From positions 5,791,878 to 5,855,877 of the forward strand of contig LR746264.1 of the NCBI GenBank assembly GCA_902729315.2: DNA of 64,000 bases, written 5' to 3'. The notes beneath the pieces are model-generated. The model was not told the origin of the DNA. It saw nothing but the letters and a program-made list of their open reading frames with translations, and did not search any database. The translations under genes and the position numbers were made by a program. The DNA comes from Spirodela intermedia. Taxonomy: Eukaryota; Streptophyta; Magnoliopsida; Alismatales; Araceae. Numbering within the stretch: the stretch's first letter is position 1; each line of letters opens with the position of its first letter. Shown here piece by piece: positions 11,901 through 23,745 of the stretch.

Positions 11901-14900
11901 ACAGAGAGGAGGTAATTCAGCATGTTGAATGGTAGCAGTGGAACAAGACGAAGAAGCAAAACTATCTGCAGAGTGAGAAAACTCACAAAACCATTGCATC
12001 AGTTAGGATCAAGCAGACTCAATTTAGCACAATAAATATTCCGGAGAAAAACAATGTCAAGGGTATACACATATCTATACTTGAAAACTAGACTAGCCAG
12101 TTCGATTTCAGCAGTCACTAACTTACATAACACTTGCTATAAACCCAGGAGTATTTAGATTTCCCGGAGAAACTATTTAGTTGTATGATTCCATTGGTCG
12201 AGTAAACATTTCAGAAAATTTCGAATTTCAGCCTTGGTCCATACTCAGGTTGGTCAGACCCGGCCAAAACCATTGACACCACAATATTGAGGTTTGAATA
12301 TCATTTTCGCTAGCCTAAATGAAGGATAAGTCAATGTACATAACCTTCAAAGATCTTTTGATATATGAGCACCATTGTGTGTTACCTTAACTAGATTAAG
12401 TAGAAGAATGAATGCATATATAACAGAACAAAAAAAAACTTTGGGAGTAATAAAGAATGCAGAATGTAATTTAAATCGGTATAGTTTGAAAAGTTACAAA
12501 TTATCCTTTTTGAGTCTTGAGTACAGCAAATATTGTCACATGTACAGAATATCACCGAAAATGATCACTTAATGCCAAGAGCATGATTATAAGGAATACA
12601 ACCTTGAAACCAGATCTCTGAATTGCAATAGCAACTGCCTGGAACTTTGGATAATCCTTCAGCTTGGAAAGAACATACGACTTCCCAATCTAAATAAAAA
12701 ATAACAGATGAATATGTCATAGTTAGAGACAATGCCACATAACTGAGATGTCTTCATTCTAGGTTAAATTTTTTAAAAGAAAAATATGCAGAATAATTTT
12801 TTTGTGCAATTAACATAGGCAGAGGATAGAATGCGAGATAAAATAAGAAAATTTAAAAATAAATATCCCGGGAAAAAGCTAAAAAGGCCATTCAGAAAAG
12901 GCAAAGTAACTATGCTTGGACGAAGATATGATCTTAAAATAAAAGTAGCCAAAGAAAAAGTATAATCGGTTTTAAGGTCTGAAAATGAGACATCTATATT
13001 GAAACAGTTGATATGGTAGGCAGATACCATGTAGTTTGCACAAGCTGGATTGTGGCAGGCTCAAACTGAGTATATTTGACAGAAATCATGATGCAGGTTC
13101 CGGTCTATTACATAAATAACATTTTTCAAGGTTATTTAGGCTTAATGAATTTTTCTAACAAAGCAGTAGTGAACATTGTGCTATCATTCATAGATAGGAC
13201 ACAATCTGACGTAAATCCCAAAGGACGTCTTACAGCCCTCAAATCACACAGTAATGAAAGTCAGGAAAGAATCATTCTGTTGTTTCATAGATTGGCACAC
13301 AACATTCCCTGCATGTTCAATCTTTTGCAACATAATCCCACATTTCACTGAAACTATGAAACACAATGATTAAGTGATGATCTAAAACTTACTGTTCTTC
13401 CGAGGATGAAAGCTGCTGTTGCTCCAATTGTGGCACCAAGAGAATCAGCAACAAAACCCATAGGCAATCCAAAGAGATAGCCACCTCCAAGCTAAAATGT
13501 CAAATTCCAGATATCACATAATCCGCTATATACCAAACAGAAAATGGGGAAAAAAGGAAGAATGAATCTGCAAAGGAAATGCCTCAATGTATGGATAGAC
13601 AGTGTAACTAAATGAAATGGAAACAGTTTGAGCATCACAAAAATATCATGATTTCGATCTGCATCAGGGTACTCTTAATTGACAAAACGCTAATATGAAT
13701 AATTTGTTTCACCCAAAAACCATAAAATATCTTTTGAAGATTAACTGGTCAAACACTGGTCCTAGCTCCATGCAATAGCCTACTGATATTTCCATAAGGA
13801 ATTGTTGACATGGCATTATTGAATGTATACGTATATATGTATATATATATATGTCCCGTATGCAAAGAATGATATCCCCTGTTTATGGGAGTACTGCAAG
13901 TAAATCTTCATATTCCATAGTTAGGAAAGAAATAGAAGAAAAAAAACTTTGTATCTACAACTATCAAAGCCAATTATGAATCAATACCCTTTCATACATG
14001 CTGCATTTAGCTCTAAAAGGTAGCATAATGATATAATAGAAAATTCAAAGAATAAAGAAGAATACACTTAGTATTGATTTTACACAGAATACACTTTAAA
14101 GGTACATCAGAGAGAAAACAAGTTATGAGTATAAAATATAAATAACCTGGGTGAGAGATCATCATCAAAAGAAAGCTGCAAATGAATTGTGGCTCAGGAA
14201 AAAGTAACTCAACTCCCCCATAAAAGGAAAAAAGGAATCTTACTGTGAGAATCGAAGCAGGAACAGCTAGGATTGTCAGGGGGATGTAGGCGATAGCCCT
14301 GAAATTCAATTAAAATTTGTAACATGGGAATGAAGCATATACTTCAAAGGATGGTAGATTACACCTACCCAGGATCAATGCTACTCTCAGACATAAAACC
14401 ACTAGTATTCATCGTGATAGACAAAATCCATGGCAGAAATGCATGAGAAGACATGCAAATTATTCAAAAAGGGTACAAACTATTCAAACATGCAACACTC
14501 CAGGAGTCCCTCTGGACACTGTATGAGAAGATATCCTCTTTGATAAGTTAGTCCACTGAAGCAAGTTCAAAATACTCAACATGATTTGAAAAAATTATTA
14601 TCAGCTGAGCTGCATGATGCTTGATTCATATAAATGCATGCTACTTGATTAAAAAGAGGTCATCTCACTAAATCAACCATAAATTTTACTTTCTATAAAA
14701 CAATTTTTTTCACTTGCGATTGGTGCTGAATGTCTGGAATGCAAGACCTGAATTCGATTGGAGACATCATCACGCATTCCCAACCAATATTTCATGATGT
14801 GTGCACTCATTCAAGCAATTTCCTAGGGGCTTTGATGTTTGGCATGGTGCGACACATACTGCTGAACACAAATTGTTCCAACAACCATGGGCAGCTACAT

Positions 14901-17900
14901 TTTCTTCCAAGTCTTCACAGACTCCGTTGGGGGAAAATTATCTATGAAGGACTAGAGAAAACAAGGATACCAGAATCTGCACCTTGACAAGTATGATATA
15001 TTACTTCGCGAGTACAATGAAACCTGACTGCTTTAAAAAATAGAACTATCGATGAGTATTTTCCCTCTTCATGTATAGAACAGTCTGGGAGGAGCGAGAG
15101 ATCCGGTATATGTGCAATTGGAATGGTTCGAAAACTCTGGGCCACTGACAAGAGAGCTCTTATTTGTACTCGTTAGATATGCTTTTCTAGATAACGATCC
15201 TAATGCACATTAAATGAGGCAAAGTAAAAGTCCATTTTTTTGTGAGGGAACAGTTCGATTTAAGAGAATTTGTTTTTATGCTCCAACAACTGGAAGCTGA
15301 GGTAGCACGAGCTTCAATCTAGCTAATATGATACAACTAAATCCTTCCACCTTGTAGGTTCTGGTATGATATGGAGCCAATCAAACTCAATGATGCGCTG
15401 GACTGGAAAATAAGGAATGTAAAAGGTACAAAATAACATGTTCCCCTTCAAAAACTGTCTTAAAAGGGCATATCATTTTTTTTCCTAACATATACCAGAA
15501 AAAACTTTTAAAGCTGTATTTTTAGTTCATTTTATGCAACTATAAGCTGACCACCTTTCATTGTAATGAATCAAACTTGTGTAAAAGTCTTCCTTTTCCC
15601 GGTTCTGTATTCGGACAAAAGTCCAACTGGTTAAACTGTGTAAAAGGCCACACTGGTTAAACCAAGCCAAATGACAGAACAACCCATCCACCTTCCTCAA
15701 CAAAAGGACTTACAAGTTGGTAAAACTTGGCACTACTGAGAGATACCCAGACAGCTGCAAAAAGGAAAACTTTCAATAAATAATAAAAACTTACAAGTTT
15801 TTGCTAGTTCTTAGACAATAAAATTTAATAAATCAAGGATTGTCTAACTAGGTGGCAAGTAGAAACAAGGGATAACACGGTTTGTAATTTACAATTGAAG
15901 CTTGGGTATCCATGGAGAAATAAACTGCATTCGACCAAGGGTAGAGAAGACAATTAATTTCTTTCATTCACTCACCTATTGTAAAATAGTAGTTTTACAA
16001 GGATGTTGAAGTTTGGGTGCTACCCACAAGTATAGGATCAATCTTCATTATGCTTTTCGCCTGAAAGTGGACAAATACTTTTCCTTGGCCACTTCTATAA
16101 GCAGTGGGAAACTTCGCATCTGTGAGTAACTCAAAAATTAAATTTCCAGATTCTCCATCAATTGATAGAATCTCGGTTGATTTAGTTCACTCCACAATGT
16201 TCTTTAGCCAAAATGATGTTTTAGCTACCTGCCCAGAAAAGCATCCCAAGTTCCAGCGCTAAAATAACTTTTGTGGAGAAAGTAATAATGGTGTGCTAGG
16301 CTGTATGATGTGGTACCACAGAACAAATGGAGTGCAACAACATTAGTGCTAAAAAATAACAAAGAGAACACTAGCGGCTTGCCCAAGTGGTAGAACAGCT
16401 TGCAGAGCGGCAAAAAACTAAATACTACGGGGAAAAGAAAAAGATTGAACTGAGAAAATCTGCAACAGGGAACATAGAAACAAAACATAAACAAGGAAAC
16501 AGTTTAAATTTAAAATGGGGGACAATTAAAATATCACTCACAACACAAGAGGACCCCATGGCCCAAGGTTCTCGTTGATCCAAATCAAAAAGTCCTTCAA
16601 GATCTGTCGACAAGTGCCCAGGGATTAGTAATTTTTGGAACAAAGGTACCAACCCATATTATATCAAGGAACTTGAAACTACCATGCATACAGTGATTAT
16701 TTTCAACGAATTGAGAATCAGAAAATATGGCATTACCGCAGAATAAATCGATAAAAGTCATCATATAAGTAACAAGGACTTTGCTGTGAACTACGAATAT
16801 CAGGGAGGAAAAACATAACGATGCTCGAAAAGCAACATTTGTCTGTCAGAGTGGTCTGAGCAAGGCCAGGCCACCTTAAAATATTAACCGGAGTAGCAAA
16901 CATGAGTGAGCATTTGAGTGGGAAAAAAAATCAGGTTAGATTGTTATCATCCTATAGAGGTATAAGTTTTTGCCAATGCCCACACCAATGTGAGATTTTT
17001 GAAGTTCTAGAAATATAGTTGTTCTTATCATTTCAAAGAGGGAAAATTAATCTTGGATGCAAAAGCTCAACAAATTGTAAATGTGAGAGAGAAAGAACGA
17101 AGTGGCTATTGTATATAACACATGGCACTTTCCTCTACCGGTGACTTTCAACAAGTCATCAATGTGAAATGCCACAAATGTAAATGTTGTCCATAAGAGA
17201 GCTGAAACCATACAATCTGTGTACAAGCGTTTTCTGACACTCATCACAGAAATTAGGCAGAAAGACCATCAAAGTTTGTTTTAAACTGTAAGTTGGTACC
17301 ATTTCATAAAGGCCAGCCACAAATTTTCGGTCAAATATTTGACAAACCATTATGATATGGCAAAACTATTAACATTCGTTGATATTTAATAAATTAATTA
17401 CTTAATTAATTACTTAATATTATTTAAGATATATCAAAGTATCTATGATGAACCAGGGATGAAGATAAGCTACCCGCTAACACGATTAGAAGCAAAAGAA
17501 AAAGTAATGACCTGAATAGGGCTAGTTCACAAAAATAGGCATACAATATAAACAGCCTCCTTCATCACATTAGCTTTCAACTGAGGCATATATCTCACAC
17601 GTCCTCACCTTGGGTTCTGAAATTTTGAAGCATATGCATGTTTATTTGACTCGTCTACGAATGACTAGAGCAACCAAAACGTAACTAATAAAAACATAAA
17701 TCTCTACAATTCCTCAAAAGCTCAATCCTCCCTTTCTTTTCATGGATGAATGAATGAAATGGCAATCTTGATGCTTGATTTCTTGATTGTCCCAGATCCT
17801 TGCCCTCAATCAGCTGATAGATCCATCACCCAACACCAATCAAGATATCTCAAATGCACGTATGCTTCTATAAATATTCTCAACATTCAGAAAATAAAGA

Positions 17901-19020
17901 TAATTGATATAATATGAGGTGGCTAGAAGGAACCTTGATCAATCAACATCTCAATAGATCATTAAATGAGCATTTTACTTGCGATGAACATACGTTTCTT
18001 CCATAAAACTATAAAACAATCATTCTAGTGGGAAGGCTACGAGCATACTCCCCAAAAACCTGGTTCGAAAGACAACCTGATCTCGAAGGCCATTATTTCT
18101 TTCGGAACCCCTTATCAGAAAAGAATATCATCGCAAAGGAGATGGATAAGGCACCGTCTCAGAGTTCTTAAGCAGTAGATGACTGTCTCTCATTTAAATG
18201 AAAAAATGTTAGCATGCTAGCTCAAATTTTCCACCATACATTGCGTTTCAGATACCAAAGTCAGAAATTTCTCGAAGTGAAGATTCTACATTTGGATTTA
18301 CAATGTCAGTCATACATCTTTAACACTAATTTCCTCAACGATTAATACAATTTCAGATAATACCTAAATTGTTTCTCTAGAAAACCAGTCGCTCTGTTTT
18401 TAGTATATCAAGCTAGAGATTCCTACAGTTTTTTATGGATCATATCACCGAGTTATCCACGCAGTTTTCTAACAGCTGACCAAGTCAAGAAAAATGAAAG
18501 TGAAAGAGAAGTTGAAATATATATGTGCAAAGAGATGACACAAGTTGAAAGAATTAAAATCCATTCGGAGATCATGAGAGAAGAAAAAGAGCATCGAAAT
18601 GAATAGCACCTCAATTAAGCCCCACCTATCACATTTAAAATAGCATACCAAAAGAGGCTCAGAAATGATCCATCCGTCGCGGACAAGATAAAGAACAAAT
18701 AATACAGGGGGACAATGATTCAGTTGACGTTTTCCCCAAGCACATTCCACAGCTAATGAATTCAAATCCAATTACGCAGGAAGTAACTAAAGTCAGACAA
18801 CGAAAAAGCGTCCTCACAAGAATGTAAAATAGATAACCCGAGAATTTTGACATAAATAGTGGGAATGGACCATAAGAACAGCCAATTAGATGCGTCAACG
18901 ATGACTGAAAAAGAACCTAGGCACCTTCTCCACAGGAAGGGTTATACAGGCGGTGGTAATGGCGGCAAGAAGTAGTAGCAGGAGCGAGATCCTGATGACG
19001 GAAGCCCACGAAACCGCCAT
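8951..19020 (-). CDS. TVP38/TMEM64 family membrane protein (VTT / SNARE-associated Golgi domain)
   Basis: Nine exons in descending order: 19020-18925, 16603-16542, 14298-14244, 13491-13393, 12689-12603, 11965-11849, 11295-11203, 9356-9326 and 9123-8951. They join to 270 aa with all phases matching. Start MAVSWASVIRIS is followed by a hydrophobic segment (about 8-28). The VTT core spans about 55-190, with hallmarks GATIGATAAFILGR (about 92-103) and LLLRLVPLLPFNMLNYLLS (about 136-154), then YIGTTLKDLSDVTHG and a last hydrophobic stretch IIIIAGLVVSAVLMVC. The tail is short and polar. Five or six membrane segments are likely. Family members act in Golgi/ER membranes; VTT proteins in animals are tied to lipid scrambling and trafficking. 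Introns reach 2.3 kb (16604-18924) and show no nested gene. From memory, Arabidopsis At5g19070 is a homologue. Confidence 0.93.
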
Positions 19021-20134
19021 GGACGCCGCCACCAGCCTCCGCCGCCAGGGCCTCCCACTGCACGCCTCCTCTCCCTCCGCCCCACCTCTGCCGTCCTGCC
19101 TCCACGACCAACGTGCCCTCAGACCCTCCCCGTTTGCCAGGATTTAAAGTCTCTACCTCACGCTTCTTTACAGAGGAAAACGCCGTCGCCCTAGAGATCC
19201 AGAGGTACAATCCTGTCTGTAAACGTGATCATCATGGCCGGCGTCTCATCCCGGACTAGAGGCGCCGTCGTACTCCCCCTGCCCCCCCTTCTTCCCCGCT
19301 CTTTCTCCCCCCTTCTCTTCCCTCACCTCCCCTTGTTGCACCCCCCACCCCGGCCCCCCCCACCAATCACCTTCTCAAGTAATAAAAATAACATGATTAT
19401 TTTCATTGCACCCCCGATAAAATTCCATACTTGCATTAAAACCTCACCGATTTACGTATTCTTCTCGCATCCCGACCGTTTCGTACCATGTGCATAGAGG
19501 GAGTAACCTGTTTTAATGCACAACAGTTGGCATCTGAACTTTCATATCGCATGCCCAAATAATAGGTTTTAAAGAGAGAGAGAGAAGCGCGAGAGGCTAG
19601 AGATACGCGAGAGAGAGAGAGAGGAAAAAAGACTGTCTAGAGAGATGATCTTCAGACGGTGGCTTTGCACCTTTTTCCAAGAAATATTTCAGCTTCCGTA
19701 ACTAATGATAGAGAGAATTTATTTGCCGCATTATACGATCTATAAAATCCCCACAAAGATATATACCCCACGGGGAACCAACGCCTGCGGTGAACAGCAG
19801 AACCAGCTTCGCACCCGTTGGGGCGTACCCGGCCGCCGCCGCAACATCCCTTCAACGTGAGGCAGAGGGGTCGGCGTATCTCGCCGCCGCGCGTTAGCCT
19901 TGATCGCCCCGCCGCCGCCTCCAGCGTCCTTCGCCGGCGTAGAGCGAGCGGAACCTCTCTCGCTCTCTCTCTAGGCGGGTCCCGTACATTGTGGAAGCAA
20001 TCACCATTTTTGAAGGGGAATTGGGTGAAGATAATCGGAGTATGGGCCAAGAATAAACAGCGAAGATTGACAAATCCATACCAGATAAAGGCCCATACGC
20101 ATGGGGAAGACCAAGAGATCGATGAGACAGATGA
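19021..20134. other. Intergenic: TVP38-like promoter and RRM gene 3' end
   Basis: Upstream of the TVP38-like ATG lie about 350 bp of C-rich sequence, then AT-rich DNA, then GA tracts (about 19576-19623). The RRM gene 3' UTR enters from the right; a minus-strand AATAAA at 19723-19718 could end it. A plus-strand Arg-rich frame at 19818-20147 is antisense to that 3' UTR and has no family match, so it is not called. Confidence 0.5.
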
Positions 20135-22085
20135 TCAAAACCTGTAAGGGATGGCTTTGGCTTGCTTCGTGGGAGATTCGGAGTCGGCGATAGCGACATG
20201 AATGTACCTGCCATCGAAAAACTGGATACAATGCACAGATTGAATGAACTGTGGACGCCTGACGCTAGAATCTTTGGCTTGCTAGAATCAAAACCGGTAC
20301 CTTACCTTTCCGTTCATCTCCTCGACCGCAACTTGGGCATCCTCTTCGAGTTCAAACCAGACATATGCAAATCCCAGTGACTGTTTCGATACTTTGCTCG
20401 TTATTACTTTCACTGCAACATCAGAGGACAGAGAAAGAGAGAGAGAGAGGGATCAGCTGAAGGAAGAACACCAGGTCTCTCTGCGTAAACACTCCTTTAA
20501 AATACAACATCAGACAAAGCTCTAAGGCTCGTCATGACGTCATTTACAAGGGTCTTCACAGAGAGATGCAAAGGGTTTTGGATGAAAGATTTCTGGGACA
20601 TTTTCTGATGCCTATTATCATCGCAGTCAAATAAATTGTTAAGCTGAACGATATGAACCACCAGAGCTGAATATATTTCCACACCAGGAAAGCCAAATTT
20701 GGGTCCGACCATACCGACCTCTTGTGACATCCCCAAACTGGGAAAACGTTTTGACCAATGAACCTTCAGATGTTGAGCTGGGAAGACCTGCGTTATATTA
20801 GAATGCCACCATATTATCCCCCATTTAAGAGGAAAAATAAGCAAGTAGATGAATAAAACAGAGCTTTTGAGGTTTTATCTCCTTTGAATTCGTGCAGTGC
20901 GGGGACTCTTGTACAGACGATTATAGCATTGGTCCTGTTCAGACGATTGACCAATCTAGGACGTAATTTTCAGAGAAAGATAGAAATTTACCGATTTAAC
21001 TGATGCTGATCAGAATCTTCCAGATTGAGGCGAATACCCCTTGCTGATAAACGATTAGCAAGTGTTACCCTATTTGACGTCAGATCGAGATCTATGCAGC
21101 TAAACCTTCAGAGAAGGATCTCTAGACGCTCTTCGCCTTTGAAGGCCAATAGTAGGGTTGAAAGAGATCAGAAAGCGGGAGAAAAAAGTAGGTAAATTGC
21201 AGCAAGCTGATGTCAGATGTCCGAAGAACGGACGTAAAAAATCCCAGGCCGAAGGAGATATATTCAAGCAGGAGGGTCTTGGCAGAAGAAAATTAACCGT
21301 AGAGGATTACGATGGCCAGTATACGAATGGGCCAGTGCATTGGTCAATGTGTGACACAGCAGTTAGGTCAGCCAAGGCATTGATGAATTCGTCGAGCGTC
21401 ACTCTTCCATCAAGCAGTTAGGGCAGCCAAGGCATTGATGCACAAGCGGAAGAAATGCAGAGCATTACAATGTTTGCCACAAAAAGGAAGAACGAATTGG
21501 AGAGTATGGAACAGCAGAAGGAAGAACGAATTGGAGAGTATGGAACAGCAGTTGCTGCCGGAGGAGCATCATTTCTAACCAGATCTCCAACAGAAGTAGT
21601 CAACTATAGATAGATCAATCACAGAGAATCATAGGTTAGGTACAGCGAGGGAAGCAACCCATTGTACGTACGATGTATATGGAACAGCAGTTGTGGTTGC
21701 TGAATCATTAATGGATCAGCCGCGGTTTCATTCATTCATCAGGAACTGAACGATGGACGGGGGCTTATCTGGATGCTTGCCGGCACCTAGGTTACAGATA
21801 CATGGTGTATACGACATCGCTACCTTTGATGAAGACACGATTGCGGGGGGGAAGGCCCGGCGCCTGTCCCTTCGGCGAGGAATCGGCGAGAGCGCAGAGG
21901 CGGCGGAAACGGGACGTCGCCGGGAGGGGTTGGCGGTGCAAACCAAGTGCGGCGGCGACGGGTGCTCCCAGTACCAGCTTCGACGGTGATGCTCCTGTAG
22001 CTGTAGGAGGCCACCGGCTTTGAGGTGAAGGCTGAGGGAAGATAGTGGGAAATCTGGGAGAGCAACGGCAGGAGCAGAGCGCCAT
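20135..22085 (-). CDS. Small single-RRM protein with probable plastid or mitochondrial transit peptide
   Basis: Four exons: 22085-21824, 20787-20719, 20412-20306 and 20221-20135. They join in frame to 174 aa. Residues 1 to about 75 are Ser/Pro/Arg/Ala-rich with few acids (MALCSCRCSPRFPTIF...), like an organelle transit peptide. The RRM spans about 82-156: RNP2 VFIKGL (84-89), SEGSLVKTFSQFGDVTRV, RNP1 LGFAYVWF (123-130), then EDAQVAVEEMNGKFFDGRYI. The protein ends at PYRF, soon after the RRM, as in short organelle RRM proteins. Role by family: RNA binding for organellar RNA editing, splicing or stability. The 69-bp second exon is easy to miss and supplies helix 1 of the RRM. The start uses the ATG at 22085. 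The 1.0-kb first intron holds short duplications. Confidence 0.87.
21359..21440. repeat. 27-bp direct repeat, two copies 55 bp apart
   Basis: GCAGTTAGGTCAGCCAAGGC and its continuation to 21385 recur at 21414-21440 with one change (T to G). Both lie in intron 1 of the RRM gene. Confidence 0.85.
21484..21551. repeat. 34-bp tandem duplication
   Basis: Two adjacent identical 34-bp units, 21484-21517 and 21518-21551, each beginning AAGGAAGAACGAATTGG. They lie in intron 1 of the RRM gene. Confidence 0.92.
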
Positions 22086-23493
22086 CACGGCTGCATTACA
22101 CGGCGGAGGGTCTCAGATTGACCGAAGAATTGTGTGTAATCGGAAAACCTTTTTAAAAGGTTATTTTTAATTATTATTATTATTTTACTGTCGATGAATA
22201 TTCAATTTTAGTATTTTAAATTTTTACCCTTTTATTGAAATATTTAAATTTAAACCAGTACACAAGATTTGGTTCTTCCACTTAATTTTTCCCTAACTTT
22301 AGGCCTATAGTGGGCAGTTAGGATGCACTTGTACTCATTCGTGGCTCCAGTTGAGGAAATAAATCGTCGTATAAACGTAGTTGCTCTCCACGTATGTGGG
22401 GAAGGAGAGACTGCCAAGAAGCATGTGGGGAATTGATGGTCAACGTAAAAGAGTGAAAGTAATCTCTCACGTATTAAAAAGTAAACTTGATTGAATGAAA
22501 GTCAAATGGGAGAGTGATCTTCCAAGCTCTTTGAATGCCGGTCAAGTTATATGTGAACGTCTTTGGGGTCAAGTTACCCATAAAAGTAATTTATTTTTTT
22601 GCCAAGTTAGGGTATTTGGTCCCACTTTTAATGGAAATATTTCAATGCTTATGGCGCTGCTTTCATGAGGGGGGGTAAGTTCCAAATATGCGGTGCCATT
22701 AAATGAAAAGCGAGTAGGAGGGGATGCTATTACGTTGGTCCGCGGAGTTTACACATAATTATTATCGTGCGTTGGAGGGGCGGGGTGCCAATCGTTTAGG
22801 AGGCGCGTGTTTTCCGTTAGTAGGGCGCAATGGTTACTCTCACCTTTGTGGTTCCCGTTCTCCACCACCCCCTCCATCTGGCCGCATCGCCGGGGAGGGA
22901 GCTCACCAGGTCGGGGAGATTCACCGGGGCGACGGCCGGCGACCGGAGCGATTGACGTCGGTGTCGGCTTGTGGGAACACGCGTTCTGGTAGACCCGGTG
23001 ATTCCTTCTGTTATTGGACAGCTGTCAGTAGGACGGACTCTTGGTCTGGGGGTGGGGATGTTCTCTCTCGGAATTAGTGCCGGTCGGGGTGACAGGGGAG
23101 GGGAAGGAGAGGGAGGGCGCCCCGTCGGCGACGGAGGCCCGCTAGAAAGCGGGAGGTGAGCTAGGGAGAGGGTGATCTCTTCCCCAAGGTGGTCGTCTCC
23201 TTTCCTCTCCTCTCGTGTGAGATCACGTGAACCCTGCGCCGTCCGGGGAACGTGACCACCCAGAGTTGTGCTGGCGAAGGAGAGGAGGCGACAAGGTGGA
23301 GGCAGGGGGATCAGACTGGTGGAACTGCGCGTCACATCTCGGCTTCTTCTTCCTCTCCTCAGTCGGCTGAATCCAGCCAACTTCTGCTTCAACTTCAACC
23401 GACCGGCCTGGGGGGAAGCGGAGTTCCGAAATGGCGGAGCATCCTCCACGCCAACTCTCTGCCCTGCCGGTGAGCTCTGCCCTTCCTTTTCTT

Positions 23494-23528
<35 letters not shown>

Positions 23529-23745
23529 GGGCGAGTGTGGAGCAGAATGTGGTCCCAGTGGAGCTGGCCTCTGCCGGTGGGGTCTGGCCGTTTGCGGCGG
23601 GGCAGGAGTGAACGGCGCAGAAGAGTCCCCCCAGTCGGATTAGGATCTGGATTACATTCCCACGGCGGAGCCGGCGAACTGACGACGGGGATCCCACCGG
23701 GGAAACTCGAGCTCTCGGCGGCGATTGCCGGTTGGCGGTTTCTGC
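22086..23745. promoter_or_regulatory. Divergent promoter region between RRM and NXPE-like genes
   Basis: 1.66 kb between two opposing ATGs. AT-rich at about 22140-22700, then strongly GC-rich from 22750. A (GA)n run lies at 23498-23525. Overlapping open frames here are GC-rich shadows on both strands with no family features. The right half probably carries the 5' UTR of the NXPE-like gene. No TATA box could be assigned with confidence. Confidence 0.45.
23498..23525. repeat. (GA)14 microsatellite
   Basis: Near-pure AG/GA run about 220 bp before the NXPE-like start codon, probably in its 5' UTR. Confidence 0.92.

Noticed and set aside
16370-16430. GCGGCTTGCCCAAGTGG stretch resembling the start of a tRNA or splice-leader-like RNA
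   Set aside because: No cloverleaf arms or T-loop could be drawn; it lies in a TVP38-like intron.
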